Positions 22,559 through 35,000 of a stretch of DNA of 64,000 nucleotides are shown piece after piece. The number at the start of each line of letters is the position of its first letter. Within the stretch, counting starts at the first letter, position 1. Made by a program: the position numbers and the translations under genes. The stretch is from Pseudoscleropodium purum (taxonomy: Eukaryota > Streptophyta > Bryopsida > Hypnales > Brachytheciaceae): the NCBI GenBank assembly GCA_963969395.1, contig OZ017802.1, positions 5,830,501 through 5,894,500 of the forward strand. The letters run 5' to 3'. A model generated the notes under the pieces. That model was not told the DNA's origin. It was given only the letters and a program-made list of their open reading frames with translations, and did no database searches.

Positions 22559-23699
22559 TTAACCCCTAAAGTTCCTTGACTATATTTTCACCAAAAACAC
22601 TCCAAAACTGCCATTTAAGACAAAATACCAAAATAAAATTTAAAACTTTTTTGGACAAATTAAACCATAGGATCTTGTATTATGATAATTTGAGAAGATG
22701 TGGAAAAAATTTCAGAAATTTCTACCATGTAGATTGCAAGATATTAGTGTTTCAATTGACAAAAAGCCTTTTTTTGGCCTTGCAAAAAATAGGGCAGCTG
22801 CACTTCACAAGGTCACATTTGTATGAAAAAATGTCCAAAATGGTTTCAACTCTTTGGATTCATTCTTCAAAGCAAGTTGGCTACATGCTTGAAAAATTTC
22901 ACATCATTTGAAATTGTACAATATATAGGAAAAAAATAGTAAGTAGAAAAGAATAGAGAATGAGTCAAATACTAAATTGTTAATAATTTAGTTATGGAAT
23001 TGAAAAATGCCAATCCCAATGGTTGTAATGTTTTAATAAACAATCTTTACCTAATATTTTTATTTTTTTCCAAAGATATTGAAAATTGAGTTCAACAAAG
23101 AACTTCAAAGTTTAATTTGGAGTAGAGCATCCATAACCGCCCACAAACTAAAACACTTCATAACTTTTGACTCACTGATCAAAATGGAATGATTCAAAGC
23201 TTTTTATGTATATATAAACATAGAGAATTAATTTCAAATTTTTGTTTTTGAAAAAAGTGATTTTTTCAGATCTCCCCAACATGGTTGTCATAGTGGACGG
23301 ACATCCGGTTCGCCCGTCCGGTACAGTCAACACATAGTTGACTTTTTGATAATGGAAAAATAGGCCACGTGGATGCCATGTGGATTAAGGAACATGCTGG
23401 GCGCGGACGAGATCGTCAGGTTACAAAATTAAAGCCATCCGGACCATCCGATGACCCTAACTCGCCCGTTATGACAACCATGCTCCCTAGGTTGCCCTAG
23501 TTGAGAAATAAACCACATATTAGGCCATAACTTTTCACTCATATTTCCAAATGTCCTAAAATTTAGTGTGCACGAAAGATATTCTTTATCCACATCTTTT
23601 ATTAAAGTTTGGGCCAAAAATATGGAAATCTCCGCTCACATGCACTTGCCCAAAAAAGTTATGCTGCTAAAAAATGCACCTTGGTCCTTTAGGGGTTAA
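22559..23699 (+). mobile_element. TTAA-bounded element, copy 3, carrying a nested element
   Basis: It begins TTAACCCCTAAAGTTCC and ends GGTCCTTTAGGGGTTAA. It is 1141 bp, about 200 bp longer than copy 2 because of the insertion at 23281-23481; without it the two copies are colinear. No transposase frame. Confidence 0.72.
23281..23481. mobile_element. Nested small TIR element, ATGGTTGTCATA family
   Basis: The 12-bp ends ATGGTTGTCATA and TATGACAACCAT are perfect inverted repeats. The interior is GC-rich relative to its host (CGGTTCGCCCGTCCGG, CATCCGGACCATCCG). Copy 2 of the TTAA family has the uninterrupted site near 19451-19470. Flanks TCTCCCCAAC and GCTCCCTAGG may be a worn target duplication of about 9-10 bp, as expected for Mutator-like small elements. 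Confidence 0.68.
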
Positions 23700-24677
23700 G
23701 AAACTTGTACACCAAACTAAGTCTTGATCATAAGTCTTTTGGATATTACAGTTCTCTCAAAGACAATGAGAAAGATGAGCAATGTCTCTCAACCACTCTC
23801 CCTCTTCCCATTTGCACCATGTGACATTGAAAGTGACTGACATTCAAGAAGAGGGAAATCAACAGCATCACTACATGACATACACCCACCCACCCAAATT
23901 CAAAGTGACTTCAACAAACAGAAATCAAGTGACCACAATCATGCACTCGTGGTTTCCAATGTGAAATGATCTCAAGCAGATTAATCAAAGTTGCTGATCT
24001 TCTGCTTAAGGTGTTCCCAACCAGAAGTTGGAGAATGTCATATTCATGCAGACGAGTACTCGTTCCAACAAGAGAATGCTCGATCGGGGAAAGCAGGAGA
24101 CGCAGGAATTAAACACACAAATTTCAATTCCCTGGAAGTATCAACCGACGGAAATGGAGGTGTTTCCGAATCCTTCTACCAGAGATCCAGATTAGAAATT
24201 ATGCCAATTCTAACGCACATGCAGGGACATACTGTAATTATTGCAAGCACTGACCCTCCACTACAATAAATAGAAAGCAGTGACTGCAACACAATAGCAA
24301 GGCGTTTGCAATGGTTATGCAATGAAACAATGTATAACAGAACTTAGTTTGAATCTCTAAAAAGAAATAATGCCTTGCAAAACCATTGCTAAGTTGTGAT
24401 TAATTCAATATAAAAGTATTGGACATTGAATCCATGCTATTATATTTCTACACTCTTGTAAGTTCTAAACCATTGCAAATGTAGTGCAATGCTTCATATG
24501 AGACCATTGCAAAGTCATTGAAACAAAATTTGTGGACATTGCAAAACCATTGCAAAAAGTATTGCAAACTCTACATTCTCTTGTAGTGCTCCTTAATTAA
24601 GTAGCTTGGGCTCATTTCCTTTTCAAAATTTGTGGATGCCTGCGCCACTTGAACTCACAAGCTAGAGACTGAGCTAT
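23700..24677 (-). other. 3' flank of the intact FPF1-like gene
   Basis: In gene orientation this is the downstream region shared by the FPF1 family copies. Landmarks are TGCGCCACTTGAACTCA, GCAAGCACTGACC and CCAACCAGAAGTTGGAGAAT. It contains the CACTA-type insertion 24259-24588 and, further out, the dispersed TCTCTCAAAGACAATGAGAA block. Confidence 0.6.
24259..24588. mobile_element. Non-autonomous CACTA-type element with perfect target duplication
   Basis: It starts CACTACAATAAA and ends TCTTGTAGTG, matching the CACTACAA termini of plant CACTA (En/Spm) transposons. It is flanked by CTC at 24256-24258 and 24589-24591, the 3-bp duplication this class makes. The interior (330 bp) is dense in CCATTGCAAA and TTGCAATGG-like words, a subterminal-repeat pattern. 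Paralogous FPF1 3' flanks show the empty site: CCTCCTTAAGTAGC at 48401-48414 and AACTCCTTGATTAGC near 35566-35580. Confidence 0.85.
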
Positions 24678-25013
24678 CTAAGTAACATCCCGGACCTTGA
24701 AAGCGGACCAAGTCTTCACCACCACATCGTACATGTGAGTTGTGCGGATGTCGGAGAAAAGTGCAGGCAAGGTGATGAGATCGACGCAATGTGCACCCTG
24801 GTATTGCCGCATCTCCTCGTTGTGGGCGTACGGGTACCAACCATGCGACTGGAGCTTACTGGTGAGCTCCTCGTAGTTGGTCATGGTGGTGTTGCTGGCT
24901 TCGTGCACCAGCACCTTGTGCCCCATTGCCGGCCCTGGAATTGACGTTTTAGTCATCGGATTTTCGTCTAGAGAGCAAACGCCACTGGAATAGAATGTCC
25001 ACACCCCAGCCAT
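24678..25013 (-). CDS. Intact FPF1-like (flowering-promoting factor 1) protein, 111 aa
   Basis: A single coding exon from ATG (25013) to TAG (24678-24680) encodes 111 residues, matching the family's usual size of about 110. Family motifs appear in order: MAGVW at 1-5, SLDENP at 14-19, KVLVH at 33-37 followed by NYEEL at 46-50, LQSHGWYPY at 54-62, VDLITLP at 77-83, HMYDVVVK at 93-100 and FKVRD at 105-109. The acceptor TGAATGCAG at 25066-25067, 52 bp before the ATG, marks a 5'UTR intron. FPF1 proteins are small, plant-specific and cytosolic to nuclear with no known catalytic site; in angiosperms they promote flowering and growth in connection with gibberellin. Compared with what I know of angiosperm FPF1 the middle is diverged (MGHKVLVHEASN), so the function here is inferred from family only. 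It is the only complete copy among at least eight related pieces in the window. Confidence 0.85.
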   Translation of the reverse strand: MAGVWTFYSSGVCSLDENPMTKTSIPGPAMGHKVLVHEASNTTMTNYEELTSKLQSHGWYPYAHNEEMRQYQGAHCVDLITLPALFSDIRTTHMYDVVVKTWSAFKVRDVT

Positions 25014-27350
25014 AGTGTGAAATCCTCGGAGCCAGATTTGTCGCCCGGGAGTCAAGTCAAGTAACCTGCATTCATACCCAACAAATGTTAATCCTGATGC
25101 ATGCACATTTCATAAGAATATAATTAATCAATGATGTGTGCAGATTAGTAAAGTTCAGCACTGTAAGTAAGTTGTGAAAGGGCAGAGAAACATTGAAATA
25201 GTGTGTGCGGATTAGTCTTAATTGTACGTAGTGGAGACGAAGACGAGCACGTGCTTGATCCGGCCTTGGTAAGAATGAGCGAAATTGAATGGCGCAATGT
25301 AAAGGAGTCCTACCGGAAGGAAAGCACTCACAAAATAATGGAATCTATACTTCACATTCAAAGATTTCTCGAATTGAATAGGTTGTTGAAGCATACAAAT
25401 TCCAGAAGACCGACACTTGATGAACTTACACCTAAACCTCCGATCCGTGAAGTTTTTTCAGATATATCAAACTTGACACAAGCATCTCGCGCCTCCATAA
25501 CCCTTGTATGCATTCATTCAGTAAGGGTCGGAGTTCAGCCGTAGCTTGGACTGTTTGCCTGATAATTATTCAGGTCTGTGCAATCATTTCCAAATGGAAC
25601 TTCCACAGGAACTTCAACAAATACCTCAAGTCCACAACACTCATTTCACAAGATTTCACAAGATTTATGAGTGCGTGTCTTTAATGAGAAGCGCTTGCTT
25701 GTAGCCAGATGCTAACAATCGCTTCCAAGTGAGCAGGTTTCAAAGTCAAGATGAAGGTTGAATTTGTATACAAGCTTAATCATCTCCAGACGTGAAACAG
25801 CGACTGTGGTCGACTCTTGTGATTACCATCATCCTGCACTCGAGCAAGATTGCACAGAGCAAAAGAAAATGGCGACACAGCGTTTATGTGTATCAGCTCA
25901 AAAACGGGAAGCAAAACTCCTCCAGAAATAGTTGAGTGTAGCATTCAACTAACACTAGAAACTGTCTTTCTGTAGGCAAGCACGCCCCTTAGATAAGAAG
26001 CAGTTAGCATGCACGAAATGATTAACAAACAGAAGAAAATAATGAAGAATTGGTTCTCCTTGAATTAGATAATGAAGAAAGAAGACGACACAGCTAGCAA
26101 ATGATCTCTTCCTGGAGGCACGTTCAAAATATTTGACCAAAGCGCGAATGCCAAACTCAGACACTTGAAGCTACCGGATGCACGCAATTCCTTTGATAGA
26201 GCAAGCATCAAAATCTGTCCTACGAATTATTTTCCTTTTCAAAATAGCGAGGTCAGCTCTCGCCGTTCGAAGTGCTGTGGTCTAAGAGACGCGACAAAAA
26301 CACGAGTGAGACGTGTATCACCTTCAGCAGCGAGGGATCGTAATGCAAAGATCGTTTCGTCTTCACAGGGCATGCCTTGGAATCCCGGTTCCGGTTCAGG
26401 GGCAGAGGCGCTCAAATTCTGTCACTGCTCCAAACAGAAGTACTCGAGGAGCGAAGGAGGTGCTGTATATAAACCATGCTAATGGGAAGATACTTCCGTA
26501 GTAATATCGTCATCGATCTTCTCACGTACAGTATGTGATTTTTGGTTGGACTCAAGCGAAGACTGGAGATAACAAATCCATAATTATTCTGTGCAAGTAT
26601 TTGGGTGTAGAGGAAGACTTTGAGCTATGGTCAATTTCTGGCCTTGCTGCGTGCAAGAGGAGAGCTCACAAAGCAACACCGATTACCACAATTGGACAAC
26701 AACAGAATGTGAGATCCATGTATATCATTACATTGACTAAATTGATCCCAGGCTAACAGATGCAAATAAAAAACCCATATTGTGTTTAAAAATCTGAACA
26801 TGTGGAATGACCGAAGAGATAACACATTCAATGGACTTAGTTTCAACTTTATGAAGAAGCTGAACATTTGATTTTCGTTCGGTTTGTACCTAACGTAGTT
26901 ATCCTTGCTGTGCGTGTCACTGTCCTTTCAATTATCTTTTTTCCAAGTTACAAAAACTTAGGAAGTTAATTCCAACTCAATTTCCCATCGCACCGTCATC
27001 GGTTGTCCTTTTTCGATAACTAAGATTATTGCTGGACTGGTTCTGCTTAGTACCAGATTATTATCTCTTACACGTTTAGATGAAAATGAAAGGGCAGTAT
27101 ATGATCCGCACATGACAGACGGCCACACACAGAACGGATTGAACGGAAAACAAGCTCACATCACATTCCATTTGAATGCGCTCATCACCGGACATGTTGA
27201 TTAAGAACGCCTGCCGTGCGACGATCATGTTACTCATCTCTGATACCGATGGCGACCAATACTGTTGTTACCCAACCGGCCTTTCACCCTTTCCAGTTTC
27301 ACACTCTTACTAGCTTTGGGTTTGTATTTTATATAAATATAAAAGTACCG
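25014..27350 (-). promoter_or_regulatory. 5'UTR intron and upstream region of the FPF1-like gene, copy B
   Basis: Read on the minus strand it contains the splice acceptor at 25066-25067. Further upstream it contains a stretch shared with all other FPF1 copies: CTGGCTACAAGCAAG, GAAGACGAAACGATC, AGCACCTCC, the CACGT-containing ATACTGTACGTGAGAAGATC, and an outer part ending near CCAGTTTCAC (about 27290). Compared with the palindrome arms it has one instead of two copies of the outer unit. Which bases are promoter, 5'UTR exon or intron cannot be fixed without transcripts. Confidence 0.6.
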
Positions 27351-29370
27351 TACATAGGGGAACATAACTAAAATTAAGTTATCATTATAATCTATATCAG
27401 ATGAACATGTAGATATAATTACAATAGTTAGATTCATTTGAAATATGAGGAAGTTGTATAGAGCAACCTAAAGAATCCAAAGAGTATTAATAGTAGAACC
27501 TCTCTAAAGTAATAAGGCTAGTATTGGATTGAAGTTCTATATTACATTAAAAAGGTTATTACATTAGAGGTCATTGTATTTTTTAATACATTATTTTGTG
27601 TGTTTGCATGCAAGCTAGAAGTGGTCAATGAATATTACCTTAAAGATGTTATTACTTAAAAGAGGTTCTATTACACACACAACAATCCAAAATTGTGTAT
27701 GTGAGTCTCCAAAACAATGTTAAGCATTAACCCAAGTTAAACCATATATCCAACCTCTAAAGCTGAATTTTTAGAGAACCTTCAAGAAAGCTTCTTCAAT
27801 ATTCAGTGGGGAATGCTAGCATGTGAATAGAGAGTGTATGAGCCCATGAGCTTAAGAGTGTATATTATAGATATATTCTATTGTTACAAATGTTTATATT
27901 ATAGGTCCCTACATTATAAATTCTTTCCATGTTTTAATATACCTATGTATTAGATACATGATTGTGTTATAAATACCTTCAAATGGTTTTAGGTATATAC
28001 CTATATACAACTAGGTTCAAGGCTTGTAGACACATATCTTTGCATTCATATACTAGTGTCATTGATCTCAACTACATCATGTGAACTTTCTAAGTAAATA
28101 TTGTTCTAATTGTCTTCAAAAAATGCATCTATCGATCTATAATTCTATGTCAAGTTTTGAATCACAATTTGTACCTATAGTTTTTGATTTGGAAAGTTTC
28201 ATAAATTTTTTGAATAGTAGCTTTAAGAGAGTCGAAGTCCAATCATCATTCATTGATCATTTGAACAAGCTATATGATATCCATTTAAGAAAGATTTTAA
28301 AATCTTAGTTCGGATAGCTCTCCCAAGATTTCAATTGTCTACTTAGGATTAAAGACTCAAGAAGATATGCTCAAAGCATGGAATCATTTTCTATGTGAGT
28401 TGTGGACTTATGCCACCTCTTCCTTAGGAAGAACATTTATGCATGGTTCACTTTCAAGTTAAAAACACCTTCTACATATACAACTAACGATGTGTAGTCA
28501 TATAGATGTTTATAAATACTTTGCAAATATAGTTCATTACATCAATTATAGTTCATAACTTTTGAAAGTTGAATACTACACGACCAAAAACAATATACAT
28601 TTATTTAAAAAAATTTGTTGAGCTCTAGAATTCTTTTGAATATTTTGATAAATTTGTGCAATCTTCATCATAGTTGTAGAAACATTTTTACTGAAACTTC
28701 AAAATATGAAATATTAAGAATGCAATTGCTTCATTATAGTTGTAGAAATTTTTTTACCAAAATTCTAAAATATGAAAAATTAAAAAAATCATTAAAGGAT
28801 CTTGAAGTCACCTTTTTAAAAATTTATTTCGGTATTATTCAAAATAAATGTATTTGATTTTATGAAACTTTTAAAGTATGGATTCTGTAACAAAATTTGA
28901 AGTCAAACAATCCTGGAACCACGAAAGACTTTAATTTTTTAGATTTTTTAGACTTAAAATTTAATTTATGAAAATTATTTCATAAACTTTAGTCTTGTTT
29001 CTAAAAATTACATTTTTGTAGAAACTAGTGCATTATAAGAATATTTTAACTTGCAATAACTAAATTTTTATGATTTTGGATCATGAATGTCACTTATAGT
29101 AACAGGAAAAATTCTTATATTGATTTTAATATCTATTAGTTGAGTTTTCAATTTTATATTGGTATATTCATCATATTATTTATTTGATAAATTGCTATTC
29201 TAGTAAGTGATTGTGGTATGCATTTTGGATAATTTAACATTATGTTCCAAAATAATCAAAATAGGACTATTTATTTAGGTTTGAGTTGTTTATTGAACAT
29301 AATTATCAATAGAAGTATACACTTTATAAATTGTCTATAATACATCAATGCCTTGCTTAGAATTAATATC
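27351..29370. other. AT-rich intergenic stretch, no gene recognised
   Basis: Both strands are stop-rich. Inspected for tRNA and small ORFs with nothing convincing. Confidence 0.5.
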
Positions 29371-29375
29371 TTATA

Positions 29376-29475
29376 GACACACACAAACATACATATACAC
29401 AGATACACATATATCCGTATGTGTGTACGTTTGTGTATGTGTATGTGTGCATTTACATATACATACACACATATA
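29376..29475. repeat. AC/GT microsatellite tract forming a hairpin
   Basis: An ACACACACAAACATACATAT tract is followed by GTATGTGTGTACGTTTGTGT and then ACATATACATACACACATAT, so CA-rich and TG-rich halves face each other. Confidence 0.65.
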
Positions 29476-29559
29476 TTTTTATAATTTTTGAAATAAAAAT
29501 TAAGGATTATACATGCTAATGTATTGCTAGAAATAGCAAAAGGTTTATATCAATCAATA

Positions 29560-30280
29560 TCCTTAAATTAGGCTGTTTTGTTTTATTTCGTTAGATACTT
29601 TAAGATCTAACAAATCATGAGGCGTTCGACAGCGTTCTTGATACTGCTCAAAAACTCCTTGCTCAAAAAGGTGCAAAGACTTTGTTTCATGGCGTTTTGA
29701 TTTCAAGTGCAAAATTTATTGAATTTCAAAGTTTTTATGAATCTAAAAATAGAATTAAATTAATATCCTTTATTTTGGAAAATTTATAACTTCAATACCC
29801 TTAAATTAGGTTTTTTGTTTTGTTTTGTTGATATATTGAGATCTAACAAATTGTTAGGCATTCGACAATGTTCTTGGTATTACTCAAAAGTTCGAAAACT
29901 CATAACTTTTGCATTGTATGTCAAAATTCCACAAAATAAAGTCTTTACACTTTTTTGTGGATAAGGCTTTCTATTCATGCTAATTTTGTGGTGTTTGGAC
30001 CTACAATGTACAAGCAACAACACAAGGCACACTAGTCCCTACTTTAAGAAAAGTTGTTTGTTTTGTTTGTTACATTGAGGTTTTCTGAACTGTGTGTTCC
30101 TTGATCTCGTTCTTGGTATCATTGAAAGCTCTTGGTAAAGAAGGGTGCATAGGCTTTGTTTTGTAGTATTTGAAACTATGATGCAAAAATTTATGAATTA
30201 AAAAGAAATTATGAATTAAAAAAATTAAAAAATTACTTTTTTTTACTGTAGCAATGGCAAGGGGCACACTAGGAATTATC
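29560..30280. repeat. Diverged tandem repeat, three units of about 250 bp
   Basis: The words CCTTAAATTAGG, AGATCTAACAAAT, GGC(G/A)TTCGACA and GTTCTTG(A/G)TA recur at about 29560-29690 and 29785-29890. A worn third unit near 30060-30150 keeps GTTCTTGGTATCATTGAAAG. Confidence 0.55.
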
Positions 30281-30285
30281 ATACA

Positions 30286-30288
<3 letters not shown>

Positions 30289-30375
<87 letters not shown>
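30289..30375. repeat. Compound (CT)n(AT)n microsatellite
   Basis: Uninterrupted CT repeats to 30336 pass directly into uninterrupted AT repeats to about 30375. Confidence 0.97.
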
Positions 30376-30377
<2 letters not shown>

Positions 30378-30429
30378 GTTTACAAGAAAAAAGACATTTA
30401 AAATTAGGTAGTTTGAATATCTGTAGGCC

Positions 30430-31377
30430 TTAACCCCTAAATTCCCAAGGCCATTTTTGTGTCAAAAAACACTCAAAATTGCCATTTTTGTTGCGATCAT
30501 CCAAGAAAACAAAAACAAAACATTCTTTTAGAATCTAACTATAAATTTTGTACTCCACTTGTCTTAGCTCATGTGTTAAAAATTTCATGAAGTTAGACCA
30601 TATAGATTGGAAGATATTAGTATTCAAAGTTGAAAAAGAAAGTTTTGTTGAACACTTGCCTGCAATTTCAGATGACTTTGACCGCAAATTATAGAATTTT
30701 TTGCACTATAGACTTTGAATTAAATAAAATTTATGTTGAAGAATTGAGTTGAAAGTCTAAGAAAAAAAACCAAAAAAAACACTTGATTTTCATTCTCTAA
30801 AAAAATACTAAGTAGAAGTAGGTTCAAGATTGAAAAACAAACTATCAAGTGTTTTTTCCAATTGTGAGATCATGAATAACTCCAAGATAGGATTGAAAGA
30901 CAATAATTCCAATGGTGAGATTGTTTTAGCAAGAAAACGCAACATTCTAAAAAAAAATTGTGGAAAATTGTGAAAATTGCATTTAGAAATGAATTCTAAA
31001 AGTTATTTTTCAAGAAGATGTTGAAATTGTCCAAAAAACAAGATTGTCTTTAACTTTCTCATTATTAGTCCAAATAGAATGAATCCAAGCTTCACATGTA
31101 GACAAAAATGAAATATTTCAGAGAAAAAAAAAAATTCAAATTTATTTTGATTTTTTGCAATTTTTTTGTGCTGCCCATTGAGTTCAGTTTGAGGATTTTT
31201 GTAGTATAACATTTGCTACCGGGCACCAATAGAAATAAAAATGATATTCCCATGTAGATAAGCAGTTTTTCTATCTTACAGGAAAGTTTCAAAACAATTG
31301 ACCAAAAATTGAGGTTACAACAATCTGCCTAAAATCTTATTTGTCTCCTAAGGGGACAATGGGAATTTAGGGGTTTA
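30430..31377 (+). mobile_element. TTAA-bounded element, copy 4 (second subfamily)
   Basis: It begins TTAACCCCTAAATTCCC and ends GGGAATTTAGGGGTTTA, a 13-bp inverted end next to TTAA and a one-base variant TTTA. Length 948 bp. The inner sequence differs from copies 1-3 except for the AAAATTGCCATTTTTGT block near the left end. It matches, in reverse, the truncated element at 58000-58863. Confidence 0.68.
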
Positions 31378-32039
31378 TATTTAGAAACTCCATGTGGGAA
31401 TGATTGAAAGATTTCTTAATCTATAGTATTTAATTTGTATAGGCCAATTTCTACAACAAATGTCATTGTTGTCCATACAATTAAGGTCTTTGGCTCTAAT
31501 ATTTTGTGGTTGCTGCATTACGTGGTCAAGTAAATGATATTTTCACATCATTAAACCACTTCACTTTTGATATCATCTGATTTGTATTGTCAATTAGGAC
31601 AATCGTTTCCTAATCCTTACATATAATATCCATAGAGTCTCTTATATTTGTATTTTCTAATTAGAATTTTTTTACTAACATTCCTTGGTCTATACTATTC
31701 AATTTCAATAGTAATATCTAAATTCTAAGGATTTGATTGATTGTAGACCCTAACTAAACAACACACCCTATATGATATAATATGTAAACAAAAGGTGCAC
31801 TCAATTAGATGCCACATTTAACTACTTTTGGACTATTCAATGGATTATGGACTATACATCAATAGATCTCCTGAAAAAAACATTGTGAGATTTCCCAATG
31901 TTTGTATAGATCTCTTGATGTTTTGTATTGATCTTCCGATGTTTTAAATTATCTCTTGATGCCAATTTTTTTTCCCTCTTAGTGACCAATATTAATTTTG
32001 GACTTTCAAAAGTCCATTGAAAGTAATTAAATGTAGCAC
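31378..32039. other. AT-rich intergenic stretch
   Basis: No gene. A short local array of TTGATGTTTTGTATTGATCT-like words lies at about 31905-31965. Confidence 0.45.
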
Positions 32040-32330
32040 AATTTAGGAACCTTCTTTTCCAAAGTCCAAACTAAGTCTTCACTATCAATTTTGAACATCT
32101 ACAACTCTCTCAAAGACGTTGATAAGGATAGGGCAAATGTCTCTCATCCACTTTTTCCCTTGCCAATTCCATTGTGCCATGTAATAATGAAAGTGCCAAA
32201 GAGAAGCACATATAATGATATAACAACATTAATACAAAACTTGTGTATTCACCCTATCATCTTCCTACCCACTCAAATGCAAACTTCTACAAATTGAATT
32301 TTGACCTTGTGCCAAAGAAATTGAAGTGTG
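32040..32330 (-). repeat. Dispersed repeat, FPF1 3'-flank type, copy 3
   Basis: Recognised by CTCTCAAAGACGTTGATAAG, ATGTCTCTCATCCACT, a TTGTGCCATGTAATAATGAA block and a final ACTCAAATGCAAACTTC. Confidence 0.55.
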
Positions 32331-34079
32331 AGCTCCCAATTTGTCACTTAGGGCTTATAGTAATTTTTTTTTTCTGTTTTTATAGTTTTATTTTGAGTTT
32401 ATCATACAAAAAAGACCAATAGAAAGTGTTAAAATCAAATTAGGTATTTTACATGCTACTATGGTATTTGGTCCAAAATAGAGAGTTTTACCTAAAATAA
32501 TTCCAAATCCCATAAGTGAATACATAAAAAACTCCAAATAGTAGAAATTATAAATATTGAGTGAATAATGTCCAAACTACCAAAGCCTATTATGCATATG
32601 ACTCTTTTTGGCTAAAATAGTCTTTAAGGTGAAAAACAACCAAAACTAGCCTTTTAAAGAATTCAACATATTTGATGGCATTTTTTCTTTAAAATAATAT
32701 TTTTGTAGTGTTAGCGAGTGAAAATCATGAATATTAAGAAAATTAGATTTTTCGGATGGAGATATGTAATTCCTATGATTTTTCAAAGTTGTGGGTCTCT
32801 AGAGTAGTGGATCTGTCTTGTAGGTGCATCCAAATCTGAACCCTGCAAAAATCAGCTCTTAACAAATCAAAGTTTATAATGTGTCTTTCAAATGCGTTAG
32901 CCAATAAGAATCAAACATTTGGAAGACACATTCATGTAAATCTAGGGATACTTTAACGGCACTCTATGGACAGGGCCAAGGTACAAGGTCGGTTTTGGAT
33001 GTTTCTACCTTAAGTCAACTCCTATATGTCCCTCACGTCTATGTGCCTTGATTGTAAATTTTGTATTAACATCTCAAATTCTAGGTGAATGTATGCTAGA
33101 CCCAATACACTTTTGGCAAAATGTTGATGTACTAAAAGTACAAATGTAATAAAGAAAAAGAATTGAAAGGTGGATTTTCAAATTTTGTTGTTTAGTCATT
33201 CTAAAACTAGTTGGTAGCATTGAGAATCTTGAAGGCCATTCATAAAAGTGTAATTTTTACCAAATTATTCATTATCAACTAAAATAGTACTATTTTCATA
33301 GATCTTTGCTACAAAAGTGATGAACTTATTAATTCAATAGTATATTCTAATAGAGGATCCTTTTTTTTTTGTCTTTTTTATTGAAAAAAAATCAAAATTG
33401 AGGTTCTTAAGGCCAAGAAATTTGTACTATTAATATGATTGTAGTACTAAGACCAGGTTTTTTTTTTTGGTTTTTGGACAAATGGTTATGTGGCCTTTCT
33501 TTCAAGAAGGTTTTAAGCTCATGGCTCCTTCATTCTAGGGTTTTGAATTGAAGGAAGCCAATTTTGAGTATAAAATTTTTGTATGTAATTTTTGTATATG
33601 CTGGTTTTGTACGATGAATGAAATGAGATTTTGGAAACATTGTGGCAACAATTTGTAGGGCCATTATTACAATTTGGCATTTTTTAACACATTTATCCCC
33701 TTTTTTTCTATAGGCTTGAAGCTGCCTTTTTTTTTTGAAAAAATTGGGCATTTAATTGCCTAAAAAAGAACCCTAACTAAGACTATTTACCAATAATCTA
33801 CAAAAATACAAATTTAACACATTTAAAAGAGTTTCTCAACAATTATAATAATGCACATGTGGACTATACATACAAATGTAGTATCATTTTAGAGAAACAA
33901 AACAAAAGTTCTAAAGAAAATTTTTAAGTTAATTTTGAGCTAGTATCACTACTTAATAGAAAACCTTATTCTCTTGGAAAATTGAATTGTAATGTGAAAA
34001 ATACAAGGGGCTAGTTTACACTTACCCCTCTAAGTGTATGATTGTAAACTCTAGTTTATCCACCTAATATATTCCCTTT
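32331..34079. other. AT-rich intergenic stretch, no gene recognised
   Basis: Stop-rich on both strands. Long T tracts at about 33361-33371 and 33458-33470. Confidence 0.45.
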
Positions 34080-34460
34080 CCAAAAGGTACACCTTGGAAC
34101 CTTCTTCTCCAAACTAAGAAGTCTTCACCATAACTAATCTTCAAGATATAATAATAACTCTTTCAAGGTGCCTAATGAAAAGAATTAATGGGGCAACATA
34201 TCTCAACTACTCTCTTTCATCCCAATCCTTTTACCATGTATGGTAATACAAGACACAAGGAGAGGGACATGCATCTTACTACATCAACAACATAATAATA
34301 TACCATTTGTAAATATATTTACTATCATCGTCCCACAAACTTGCAAATGAATTTCAATAAATAAATGCTTCATTACAATCATGATGAGAAGAAGGATTCA
34401 TGATTTCTAATGGGATCCAAAGTGAATTAACCTTGAAGGCTAATTAAATTAAAGGTACTC
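34080..34460 (-). repeat. Dispersed repeat, FPF1 3'-flank type, copy 4
   Basis: Same order of blocks as copy 3, more decayed: AACCTTCTTCTCCAAACTAA, TCTTTCAAGGTGCCTAATGA and GGAGAGGGACATGCATCTTA. Confidence 0.5.
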
Positions 34461-34463
34461 ATT

Positions 34464-34718
34464 CATTAGAAGATTTTAGGGGGCTTTGGAAGCTTGTGAG
34501 TTATCAACGTTGGGAACTCAAATCTAAAATGACAATGTAGCGGTCTGAGGTGGCTGAGACCTTGCCATGTCATTGTCCTAATTTTTTTTTTTCAAATTTT
34601 TTTGCATTTGAAGAATTAATTAATTAATTAATTTTTTTTTTATGACTGCAAGCCATTCCCTTTGTTGAGGAGAACAAGCCCAAAACAAGCTTTTGGAGCC
34701 CCCTAAAATCTTCTAATG
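34464..34718. mobile_element. Small TIR element, CATTAGAAGATTTTAGGGGG family
   Basis: The left end CATTAGAAGATTTTAGGGGG pairs perfectly with the right end CCCCCTAAAATCTTCTAATG. No coding. Two relatives with CATTAGATG ends are at 39695-39934 and 42101-42386. Inside, a CCATGTCATTGTCC word and a TTAATTAATTAATTAATT tract are seen. Confidence 0.75.
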
Positions 34719-35000
34719 CATTTGATCTTCTATTGTGACTTAGTCAAATCATAATTATGTTCAAATTATATTCAAATTAATTCTATCACTTTATTTTTGA
34801 TCCCATTACAAATGTATTTTCCTATGAAGAAGGCAATTCTACATACTTATATATAATCTCCACATAGGTTGTCCTTCATGTTTGTGTATACTAATTGTAA
34901 AATTTCACCTAACATCCCATGGTCTCAATTGTTCTTAATATTGAGAAAAATATCCAAAGTCTAAACCAATATGAGTATAGACATTGACCTTCTTTATGTA
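34719..35000. other. AT-rich DNA between elements
   Basis: Nothing identified. Confidence 0.4.

Noticed and set aside
14100..23700. LTR retrotransposon
   Set aside because: No direct long terminal repeats, primer-binding site or pol motifs were found; the repeated ends are inverted and short.
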